Assembly: GCA_937893115.1 (NCBI GenBank)
Contig: CALBGK010000232.1
Location: forward strand, 1 to 5,832
From: an uncultured Erysipelotrichaceae bacterium
GTDB taxonomy: Bacteria > Bacillota_I > Bacilli_A > Erysipelotrichales > Erysipelotrichaceae
Length of the DNA: 5,832 nt
Reading direction: 5' to 3'
Shown: positions 1 through 4,972 of the stretch, in pieces
Position numbering within the stretch: position 1 is the first letter of the stretch
Layout: each line of letters opens with the position of its first letter
Translations under genes and position numbers: made by a program
The notes under the pieces: model-generated
The model's input: only the letters and a program-made list of their open reading frames with translations
Database searches by the model: none
What the model was told of the DNA's origin: nothing

Positions 1-1
1 T

Positions 2-379
2 GTGGCTAATGACGAAGTTGCTTCTAATCCTATGCGTCAGGGTTTAATGGATATGGCAGCACCTTCATATGCAGGTACACGTTATTGGACCATCGAAAAG
101 ACAATAAATAATATTCATCGTGCAAGTGATGCACAGAAGATATTTATTATCGTTGATAATCCTCAAGATGTCCTCAAATTGGTTGAAGGTGGAGTTCCTA
201 TCAAACAATTAAATGTCGGTAATATGCATATGTCAGAAGGTAAACGTCAAGTTGCAACTAGCGTAGCTATCGATGATGCAGATGCTGAAGCATTTAGAAA
301 ACTTCGTGATTTAGGAGTAGAAATCTTCATTCAGAGAACTCCTGATATTGCAAAAGATCCAGAAGTACTATTTAAATAA
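2..379 (+). CDS. PTS mannose/fructose/sorbose-family IIB subunit, 5' partial
   Basis: This is the C-terminal 125 or so residues of the cytoplasmic IIB phosphocarrier, which passes phosphate from IIA to the sugar held by IIC/IID. The visible part begins in the family-typical stretch VANDEVASNPMRQGLMDMAAP, followed by an IVDNPQDVLKLVEGG segment and the LNVGNMH...GKRQVATSVAID motif usual in IIB domains of this family. The GTG at base 2 is almost certainly the internal Val of VANDEVA and not a start codon. Full-length family members have about 158 residues, so roughly 33 residues are missing upstream, including the phosphorylated His near residue 15. The stop is TAA at 377-379. The gene lies 38 bp before the IIC gene in the same operon. 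AgaV/AgaB-type (GalNAc or galactosamine) specificity is plausible given the neighbours, but it cannot be proved from this fragment. Confidence 0.93.
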   Translation: MANDEVASNPMRQGLMDMAAPSYAGTRYWTIEKTINNIHRASDAQKIFIIVDNPQDVLKLVEGGVPIKQLNVGNMHMSEGKRQVATSVAIDDADAEAFRKLRDLGVEIFIQRTPDIAKDPEVLFK

Positions 380-417
380 TAAAACATACATTTAAAAGGA
401 AAGGGGGATTATATCAA

Positions 418-1218
418 ATGGATGTAATTCAAATTGTTTTATTAGCAATCGTAACGTTTATCCTTGCTATTGACCAATTTTCATTAACTGAAGTTTTGTA
501 TCGTCCAATGGTAGCTTGTCCACTCATCGGCCTTGTACTGGGCGATGTTGAGACTGGTCTAGTAGTTGGTGGTACTTACGAATTAATGATGGTCGGTAAC
601 ATGCCTGTTGGCGGTGCTCAGCCACCAAACGTTGTACTAGGCGCAGTTGTTGCCATGGTATTCGCTGTTAGAAGCGAAATGAGCGTAGATGCAGCTCTTG
701 GTACAGCAGTTATCTTCTCATTGTTTGGCCAATACGCTGTAACATTGACATTCACAGTTATGTCAACTTTGATGTCTAAGGCAGATAAAGCTGCAGCTGA
801 AGCAAATCCTGCTGGTATCACACAAGTTAACATTATCTCTTGTGTAATCCTAGGTTCATTATTTGCTTTAATGGCAGTTGTTGCTTATGTCGGTGGTGAA
901 TTAATGGTTCCAGTTCTTGAAAACATTAATAAAAACTTCTCATGGATCATGGGTGGTTTAGGTGCCGCTGGTGGTATGATGCGTAACGTAGGTTTCGCTG
1001 TATTATTGAAGATTATGATGTCTAACGAATTCTGGGGTATCTACCTTGCAGGTTTCGCTGCAGCAGCATTATTCGGTAATATCGATGCAACAAAATCTTC
1101 TGCTTTGATTTTGATTGCTTTCATCGGTGTTGCAATCGCAATTTACGATTTCACTATGAATATCAAACTAAAGAATCTTGTCGGTTCTGGAAATGGAGGT
1201 ATGGGTGATGGAATCTAG
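418..1218 (+). CDS. PTS mannose/fructose/sorbose-family IIC subunit (AgaW/AgaC-like)
   Basis: This 266-aa integral membrane protein is one of the two membrane subunits that form the sugar channel. Family hallmarks are visible: RPMVACPLIGLVLGD (29-43) and GGTYELMMVGNMPVGGAQPPN (51-71), the conserved substrate-path region. About seven or eight hydrophobic segments follow, for example around 72-84, 94-118, 137-158, 176-200, 205-220 and 226-246. The length matches full-length IIC proteins. The start is supported by a strong purine-rich ribosome site (GGAAAGGGGGA, about 398-408) 9 nt before ATG. The last 11 bp overlap the IID gene. The glycine-rich C-terminus (GSGNGGMGDGI) is encoded by the bases that form the IID ribosome site. 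Phe codons are mostly TTC (10 of 14), unlike the genes further right, which hints at high expression. Sugar specificity (GalNAc, galactosamine or other) is inferred from context only. Confidence 0.96.
   Translation: MDVIQIVLLAIVTFILAIDQFSLTEVLYRPMVACPLIGLVLGDVETGLVVGGTYELMMVGNMPVGGAQPPNVVLGAVVAMVFAVRSEMSVDAALGTAVIFSLFGQYAVTLTFTVMSTLMSKADKAAAEANPAGITQVNIISCVILGSLFALMAVVAYVGGELMVPVLENINKNFSWIMGGLGAAGGMMRNVGFAVLLKIMMSNEFWGIYLAGFAAAALFGNIDATKSSALILIAFIGVAIAIYDFTMNIKLKNLVGSGNGGMGDGI
1195..1200 (+). promoter_or_regulatory. Ribosome binding site that fixes the IID start
   Basis: GGAGGT lies 7 nt before the ATG at 1208, inside the end of the IIC gene. It rules out the in-frame upstream candidates: TTG at 1178 has no comparable site, and ATG at 1193 overlaps this ribosome site itself. 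Confidence 0.85.
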
Positions 1219-2083
1219 TACAATGACTACTTATAAGGATCTTACTCCTGCTAAACCTTTAGATAAGAAGACTATCAGTAAAATGGTTTGGAGATCAACC
1301 ATGCTTCAAGCTTCATTCAACTATGAAAGAATGCAAGCTGGTGGTTGGTTATGGTCTATACTTCCAGGTCTAGAAAAAATTCACACTAACAAAGAAGACT
1401 TAAGTGCTTCAATGTCTCACAACCTTGACTTCTTTAATACTCACCCATTCTTAGTAACGTTCGTTATGGGTATTGTACTATCACTTGAACAACAAAAAGC
1501 TGATATCCAGACTATCCGTTCTGTACGTGTTGCAGCTATGGGTCCTCTTGGTGGTATCGGTGACGCAATTTTCTGGTTCGCGTTATATCCAATCGTAGCA
1601 GGTATCACAGCTACAATGGCTATCGATAAGAATCCATTGGGCGTGGTACTATACTTCGTAATTATCTTCAGTTTCCAGATGGTATTGCGTTATTTCTTAA
1701 TGAACTGGTCTTATCGTTTAGGTACAAGCGCTATCGGTGTTCTAACTAAGAATGCAAAAGAGTTTACTCGTGCTGCATCTATGTTAGGTATCTTCATCGT
1801 TGGTGCATTAACATGTAACTATGCTAACGTTTCATTAGGTATGGAAATTCCTAATGGTGACTCTGTAATTAGCCTTCAACAAATGTTGGATAATATCCTT
1901 CCAGGTTTATTATCATTAGCAGTAACTATGCTTTGCTACTGGTTAATTAAGAAGAAGAACTGGTCTGCAACTAAATGTATCCTATTGCTTCTTGCAATCG
2001 GTATCGTTGGTTGTATATTCGGTATCTTCGGTGGAGCTGCAGGAACATATACTTCATTAGTTCCAGTTCCTTGGCACGCATAA
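1208..2083 (+). CDS. PTS mannose/fructose/sorbose-family IID subunit
   Basis: This is the second membrane subunit (291 aa) of the same permease; IID proteins pair with IIC to move and phosphorylate the sugar. Clear family blocks in order are WRSTMLQASFNYERMQ (28-43), FFNTHP (75-80) followed by a GIVLSLEQQ helix, MGPLGGIGDAIFWF (111-124, the signature IID loop), a membrane helix near 143-165, and hydrophobic C-terminal segments near 229-246 and 256-275. The length is normal. ATG at 1208 is chosen because GGAGGT sits 7 nt upstream; the reading frame is open further upstream (TTG at 1178), but that extension lies within IIC. The 11-bp overlap with IIC indicates coupled translation and equal dosage. 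Tandem stops TAA-TAG end the gene, and a terminator follows about 35 bp later, so this is the last gene of the PTS operon. No IIA gene is in the window; it is presumably upstream or elsewhere. Confidence 0.95.
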   Translation: MESSTMTTYKDLTPAKPLDKKTISKMVWRSTMLQASFNYERMQAGGWLWSILPGLEKIHTNKEDLSASMSHNLDFFNTHPFLVTFVMGIVLSLEQQKADIQTIRSVRVAAMGPLGGIGDAIFWFALYPIVAGITATMAIDKNPLGVVLYFVIIFSFQMVLRYFLMNWSYRLGTSAIGVLTKNAKEFTRAASMLGIFIVGALTCNYANVSLGMEIPNGDSVISLQQMLDNILPGLLSLAVTMLCYWLIKKKNWSATKCILLLLAIGIVGCIFGIFGGAAGTYTSLVPVPWHA

Positions 2084-2116
2084 TAGATATAATACATTAG
2101 TATCGTTGCTGTTTCT

Positions 2117-2152
2117 AAAGGGAGTGCTCTTGTGCATTCCCTTTCTTACTTT
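2117..2152 (+). terminator. Rho-independent terminator of the PTS operon
   Basis: The hairpin has an 11-bp stem: AAAGGGAGTGC (2117-2127) pairs with GCATTCCCTTT (2134-2144), including one G-U wobble, around the 6-nt loop TCTTGT. It is followed by a T-rich tail (CTTACTTT to 2152). It lies 33 bp after the IID stop and just upstream of the next promoter, so it insulates the two units. Confidence 0.88.
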
Positions 2153-2163
2153 AAGGCGTGTAA

Positions 2164-2172
2164 TGCTATAAT
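2164..2172 (+). promoter_or_regulatory. Extended -10 promoter for the TPR-like protein gene
   Basis: TGCTATAAT is a perfect extended -10 element (TG-N-TATAAT, hexamer 2167-2172). No good -35 is present; the best candidates at 2143-2150 are weak and lie inside the tail of the preceding terminator. This is tolerable for an extended -10 promoter. Transcription would begin near 2179, giving a very short leader that starts just before the ribosome site at 2180-2185. Confidence 0.7.
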
Positions 2173-2179
2173 GATTAAA

Positions 2180-2185
2180 AAGGAG
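2180..2185 (+). promoter_or_regulatory. Ribosome binding site that fixes the start at 2195
   Basis: AAGGAG lies 9 nt before the ATG at 2195. It excludes the upstream in-frame GTG at 2132, which lies in the loop of the PTS terminator and upstream of the promoter. Confidence 0.85.
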
Positions 2186-2194
2186 TTTAATGAT

Positions 2195-2851
2195 ATGCCT
2201 TCACCTAGTTTGATTATATTAGTTATTCTATTTCTTATTGCTGCATTAGTGGTACCTTATTTTGTCAATAAGAAAAAGAATAAAGTATATCTAGAGATTA
2301 TTAATTGTATTGAGAATAATGATGATGAGAATTTTAATCGCATCATCGAGGATAAGATGACTAGATTCTTATTTGTTCCTTATCAGATTGAATATATTAA
2401 ATTGAATAAAGCCATTGTTTCGGGTAAACCCAAAGAGATAGATGCTGCTTTTGAAGTATTTGATAAACGCAGGCTGAATACTAAACAAAAAGAAGATATC
2501 TATATGAAGGGCTTTAATTACTATATTTCGACTGAAAATAAGGACAAAGCTAAGAAATATCATGATCTTATTCAAGAACTAGATAATGAGCAAATGAAAA
2601 AAGAGACTAATATCGTCTACGATACTTATATTTTAAAAGGATATGAGTATTTAGATGAGATAATAGCTGAAACAGAAGACCTTGAAGATACATACAAGGG
2701 TGTCAACGAATTTATGATATCTAAAATGTATGAAAATAAGGGAGATAGTCAAATGGCTAAAGAATATTTAGCTAAGGCTCAAGAGCACATGAAGCTATTA
2801 GATAAGCAAATCGCAAAGAAGCATAAGGAAGAAGAAAAGAAAAAGAAATAA
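2195..2851 (+). CDS. Membrane-anchored protein with TPR-like helical domain, function unknown
   Basis: I do not recognise this 218-aa protein as a named family. Residues 5-24 form one hydrophobic helix followed at once by KKKNK, which suggests an N-terminal anchor with the rest in the cytoplasm (positive-inside rule). The remainder is highly charged and predicted helical. Residues about 170-198 (YKGVNEFMISKMYENKGDSQMAKEYLAKAQEH region) fit the tetratricopeptide pattern of small residues, aromatic Y and G-D turn. Residues about 104-130 look like a more degenerate copy. The tail from 205 is Lys/Glu-rich and ends KKKK. A scaffold or protein-binding role is an inference from this shape. The gene is transcribed alone, between a terminator and a bidirectional terminator. 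Its codons are strongly A/T-ending (1 of 9 Phe codons is TTC), in contrast to the PTS genes. ATG 2195 is chosen for its ribosome site and promoter. Confidence 0.85.
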   Translation: MPSPSLIILVILFLIAALVVPYFVNKKKNKVYLEIINCIENNDDENFNRIIEDKMTRFLFVPYQIEYIKLNKAIVSGKPKEIDAAFEVFDKRRLNTKQKEDIYMKGFNYYISTENKDKAKKYHDLIQELDNEQMKKETNIVYDTYILKGYEYLDEIIAETEDLEDTYKGVNEFMISKMYENKGDSQMAKEYLAKAQEHMKLLDKQIAKKHKEEEKKKK

Positions 2852-2866
2852 GCTTCTAAATAAAAT

Positions 2867-2907
2867 AAAAGGCAAATTTAAGTATTTTAAACTAAATTTG
2901 CCTTTTT
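2867..2907. terminator. Bidirectional terminator between converging genes
   Basis: A 14-bp perfect stem pairs AAAAGGCAAATTTA (2867-2880) with TAAATTTGCCTTTT (2893-2906). The AT-rich loop is 12 nt and may pair further if one A is bulged. On the + strand the hairpin runs into TTTTTAATT; on the minus strand it runs into TTTTATTTTA. It therefore can end both the TPR-like gene (+) and the gatZ-like gene (-), whose stop codons lie 15 bp and 19 bp away. Confidence 0.9.
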
Positions 2908-2925
2908 AATTATAAGGATTAATGA

Positions 2926-4239
2926 CTAGAATAAGTCTTTTTGGTGGGTGGCGTATAGATATTCTTCGATAGTGTTAGCGACACGATCTTCTACTAATAA
3001 TTCAGGGTCATTTACCAATAAACCTTCTCTGACCTTAGTATATTGCATAGGCATGAATTGGCTTAAGAGATTTAATGGAACGCCATCTTTAAAGTTATCC
3101 ATTAGTTTAGCGATGGCAGCTTCAACATTTTTAGTTTGCATATAATATCTAGAGCGATCTGAGAATGACCACTTGCGTTTAAAAGCTATTTCTTCTTCAC
3201 TTCCATGATAATGCTTCTTCCAGTGTTTATCATTTTCTAACATGGCATTATCTAATACCTCGATGAAATTGCTTTGTTTAGAAGCTTCTATTGCTTCTTT
3301 TTCGGCATAAGCTAAAGCGTATAGCCCCTCTCTAGCAGCGAAGGTTAGAGCAGGCCCAACCTTTAAAATGGCAATTCCATCTTCAACTAATTCTCTTAGT
3401 TTAATCTTAGTCTGATAGTCAGTAGAATGACCTTCAAATATTAGATTAGGATATTCCTTGATAGCTTTACATAAATCTACAGCCTTAGTTCTATCATATT
3501 CAGTGCAACCTGAATCTTTTTCTTCAACTCCCGGTTGAACGACAATAGCTATAACTCTTTCCCAAGCCTTAGACAAACCCGCACCCATAAAAGCTTTTTC
3601 AAAAGTAGTGACCGTATTTTTAAAATCTTCAACTTTAGTTACTTGAACTCCAGTATCTACTGCACTAGTTGAGCCACCAGGAATAGGCACTTCACTTCCG
3701 ACGATATAGACAGGTTCATATGCATCTTTGTGTATAGCAGTATATTCTTCAAAAGCCTCTTGAGCTACTTTAGCTAAACGCACACCACGAGCGGCAATAG
3801 CCTCATCAGATAGGCGAGTATTGGCATCATCGCTAGCGACTTTCATACTGGTATCGATATGAATTTTACTAAAGCCGGCCAATACATAAGCACGAATCAA
3901 ATCTTCTGCATTTTTCATCGCTTCTTCTTCATTTAAATGAGTCCAAGTTAGTGGCCCTAAATGGTCACCACCTAAGAATAATCTAGAAGTGTCTAGACCT
4001 TCTTCTTTAGCTATCGCATAGACATAATCTTTGAAGTCTTGAGGCTTCATGCCAGTATAGCCACCAAATTGGTCACATTGATTTGCTGTACTTTCGATCA
4101 GGACACATGAATCATCTTCGATCGCTTTTCTAATTACTGCTTTAATAACGAATCTGTTGGCACTACATGCAGAGTAGATGCCAAGGGCCTTACCACTTTT
4201 TTGTGCAGTGACTAATTTTTTTAAGGGATTTGTTTTCAT
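2926..4239 (-). CDS. gatZ: Class II D-tagatose-bisphosphate aldolase non-catalytic subunit, GatZ/KbaZ/AgaZ family
   Basis: This full-length 437-aa member of the GatZ/KbaZ family belongs to cytoplasmic proteins that stabilise and activate the class II aldolase (GatY/KbaY) splitting tagatose-1,6-bisphosphate into glyceraldehyde-3-phosphate and dihydroxyacetone phosphate. Family blocks are visible: GIYSACSAN (20-28), LIESTANQCDQFGGYTGM (47-64), LGGDHLGP (89-96), GFSKIHIDTSM (122-132), VGSEVPIPGGS (180-190), FEGHSTDYQ (268-276), LKVGPALTFAAREGLYAL (292-309), and the C-terminal DRSRYYMQ (361-368) and SQFMPMQYTKVREG (393-406). D92/H93, E183 and H271 sit in TIM-barrel-like positions reminiscent of class II aldolase metal ligands. 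No GatY/KbaY partner is in the window. The start has AAGGAG (4245-4250) 5 nt upstream and overlaps the regulator stop as ATGA, so it is translationally coupled to that regulator. Older annotations call this family tagatose-6-phosphate kinase; the aldolase-subunit role is better supported. Confidence 0.93.
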   Translation of the reverse strand: MKTNPLKKLVTAQKSGKALGIYSACSANRFVIKAVIRKAIEDDSCVLIESTANQCDQFGGYTGMKPQDFKDYVYAIAKEEGLDTSRLFLGGDHLGPLTWTHLNEEEAMKNAEDLIRAYVLAGFSKIHIDTSMKVASDDANTRLSDEAIAARGVRLAKVAQEAFEEYTAIHKDAYEPVYIVGSEVPIPGGSTSAVDTGVQVTKVEDFKNTVTTFEKAFMGAGLSKAWERVIAIVVQPGVEEKDSGCTEYDRTKAVDLCKAIKEYPNLIFEGHSTDYQTKIKLRELVEDGIAILKVGPALTFAAREGLYALAYAEKEAIEASKQSNFIEVLDNAMLENDKHWKKHYHGSEEEIAFKRKWSFSDRSRYYMQTKNVEAAIAKLMDNFKDGVPLNLLSQFMPMQYTKVREGLLVNDPELLVEDRVANTIEEYLYATHQKDLF

Positions 4240-4610
4240 AATGTCTCCTTTATCTTGTTGTAGAAATTTTTAATAGCGGCAAAACTCTCATCGCTCAAAT
4301 CATGTTCAATCAAACAGGAATCTTGATAGGCAATATCTCTTTCTACGCCGAGTTTCATCAAGATATCAGCGATTAGTTCATGTCGCTCATACATCTTTTT
4401 AGCTTCCATTATTCCTTGTTCGCTCAGTTTTATCTCATTAGCTGTCGTGTCGATATAGCCTTCCTCTTTAAATTGCCTGATGGCGATAGATACTGTAGGT
4501 CGAGAAAAGCCTAAGTATTCAGCTATATCTATCGCTCTGACATATCCTTTTTGTTTAGAAATGATATAGATAGCTTCTAGGTAGTTTTGCCTTGTTTCCG
4601 CTTTATTCAT
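4236..4610 (-). CDS. DtxR/MntR-type metal-dependent transcriptional regulator
   Basis: This 124-aa cytoplasmic DNA-binding protein has an N-terminal winged helix-turn-helix. TRQNYLEAIYIIS (6-18) is followed by the HTH RAIDIAEYLGFSRPTVSIAIRQFKEEGYI (25-53) and then the wing, KLSEQG (61-66). The metal-binding and dimerisation helices carry YERHEL (74-79) and DSCLIEHDLSDE (97-108). By alignment from memory, E12, H77, C99, E102 and H103 fall on known DtxR/MntR ligand positions, with N9 where MntR has Asp8. The Cys resembles the DtxR C-x-x-E-H motif, while the short length without an SH3-like domain resembles MntR. The ATG has no Shine-Dalgarno; a -10-like element ends 6 nt upstream. The gene is first in an operon with the gatZ-like gene and divergent from a small membrane gene, with a palindrome between them, so autoregulation is likely. 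The metal sensed (Mn, Fe or Zn) cannot be told. Confidence 0.9.
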   Translation of the reverse strand: MNKAETRQNYLEAIYIISKQKGYVRAIDIAEYLGFSRPTVSIAIRQFKEEGYIDTTANEIKLSEQGIMEAKKMYERHELIADILMKLGVERDIAYQDSCLIEHDLSDESFAAIKNFYNKIKETL

Positions 4611-4616
4611 ATTTCA

Positions 4617-4625
4617 ATTTTAACA
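4617..4625 (-). promoter_or_regulatory. Extended -10 promoter for the regulator-gatZ operon
   Basis: Read on the minus strand, TGTTAAAAT is an extended -10 (TG-N-TAAAAT; hexamer 4622 to 4617). Exactly 6 nt separate the hexamer from the ATG at 4610, which places +1 at the A of the start codon, a leaderless arrangement. The -35 position (about 4640-4645, ATATCA) is a poor match and lies inside the palindrome. Confidence 0.55.
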
Positions 4626-4629
4626 TGTT

Positions 4630-4651
4630 TTAAATATATTGATATATTTAA
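4630..4651. promoter_or_regulatory. Candidate operator: 22-bp palindrome in the divergent promoter region
   Basis: The perfect inverted repeat has 10-bp arms, TTAAATATAT (4630-4639) and ATATATTTAA (4642-4651), around a TG centre. It covers the -35 of the rightward promoter (TTGATA, 4639-4644) and the -35 zone of the leftward one. The size and symmetry suit a dimeric winged-helix regulator such as the adjacent DtxR-type protein. Binding is inferred. The high AT content lowers the significance somewhat. Confidence 0.6.
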
Positions 4652-4667
4652 TGCCTTTAAGTATTAT
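4639..4667 (+). promoter_or_regulatory. SigmaA-type promoter for the small membrane protein gene
   Basis: TTGATA (4639-4644) and TATTAT (4662-4667) each match the consensus at 5 of 6 bases and are separated by the ideal 17 bp. The expected +1, 7 nt past the -10, is base 4674, the A of the ATG, so the transcript would be leaderless. The -35 overlaps the candidate operator. Confidence 0.65.
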
Positions 4668-4673
4668 TTATAT

Positions 4674-4940
4674 ATGCGATTTAGACAAAAGATAGCTTAT
4701 TTATTTTCTATCATCCTCATATATTTGATTCTATTTGTCCTAGAATTTATTTTAGTTGGTTCTTTTATCGAATTATTTACTTTGAGCTCAACTCCTAAAT
4801 GGATAGTTAATATCATCTTTTTGATTATTATCAATCCTCTTTTAACTTATTTAATAGGAGAAAAAATACCATTTAAGATATATGGCCTCAAAGTTGAAGA
4901 GGGGATAGAAGCAGATCTTAAAAAGGATGTTGACTTATAA
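4674..4940 (+). CDS. Small two-helix membrane protein, function unknown
   Basis: This 88-aa hydrophobic protein is of a family I do not recognise. Residues about 8-30 and 43-63 form two membrane helices. The N-terminus is basic (MRFRQK), and the C-terminal tail (64-88) is soluble and acidic-to-mixed (EKIPFKIYGLKVEEGIEADLKKDVDL region), so both ends are probably cytoplasmic. ATG 4674 is chosen because a well-formed promoter predicts a transcript starting there and because starts further upstream would lie in the regulator gene. No Shine-Dalgarno is visible. It diverges from the DtxR-type regulator and shares its palindrome, so metal-linked control is possible. It is followed after 32 bp by murG without a terminator, so read-through into murG is likely. 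A role in metal handling or the envelope would be a guess. Confidence 0.75.
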   Translation: MRFRQKIAYLFSIILIYLILFVLEFILVGSFIELFTLSSTPKWIVNIIFLIIINPLLTYLIGEKIPFKIYGLKVEEGIEADLKKDVDL

Positions 4941-4957
4941 AATATCTTTTGAATTTA

Positions 4958-4966
4958 TGGTAGAAT
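4958..4966 (+). promoter_or_regulatory. Candidate extended -10 promoter for murG
   Basis: TGGTAGAAT is an extended -10 (TG-N-TAGAAT; hexamer 4961-4966). Six nucleotides (TAAGAC) separate it from the ATG at 4973, which puts +1 on the A of the start codon. No convincing -35 lies at 17 bp. murG also lacks a clear Shine-Dalgarno, which fits a leaderless transcript. Confidence 0.5.
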
Positions 4967-4972
4967 TAAGAC

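Noticed and set aside
618..833. Minus-strand open frame of 71 codons inside the IIC gene
   Set aside because: It is antisense to a clear IIC coding region, has no ribosome site, and its composition mirrors the alanine/valine-rich membrane protein opposite.
1178..1207. Longer IID start at TTG 1178 (or ATG 1193)
   Set aside because: The GGAGGT site lies 7 nt before ATG 1208. The extension is out-of-frame IIC coding sequence and does not look like IID.
2088..2093. TATAAT right after the IID stop as a promoter
   Set aside because: There is no -35 at a workable distance (TTGGCA at 2071 is only 11 bp away) and no TG extension. Any transcript would run straight into the terminator at 2117.
2132..2194. 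Longer start (GTG 2132) for the TPR-like protein
   Set aside because: The codon lies in the loop of the PTS terminator, upstream of the extended -10 promoter, and has no ribosome site.
2369..2575. Minus-strand open frame of 68 codons inside the TPR-like gene
   Set aside because: It is antisense to the longer gene, which has its own promoter and ribosome site. The Phe/Ile-rich translation is what the AT-rich complement would give.
2948..3145. Plus-strand open frame of 65 codons inside the gatZ-like gene
   Set aside because: It is antisense to a conserved family protein and has no initiation signals.
4587..4673. Longer start (ATG 4587) for the small membrane protein
   Set aside because: It would overlap the first codons of the divergent regulator and run through the operator and promoter; the predicted transcript begins at 4674.
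4930..4935. TTGACT as the -35 of the murG promoter
   Set aside because: The gap to the TAGAAT at 4961 is 25 bp, too long for a sigmaA promoter. The -10 is better explained as an extended -10.
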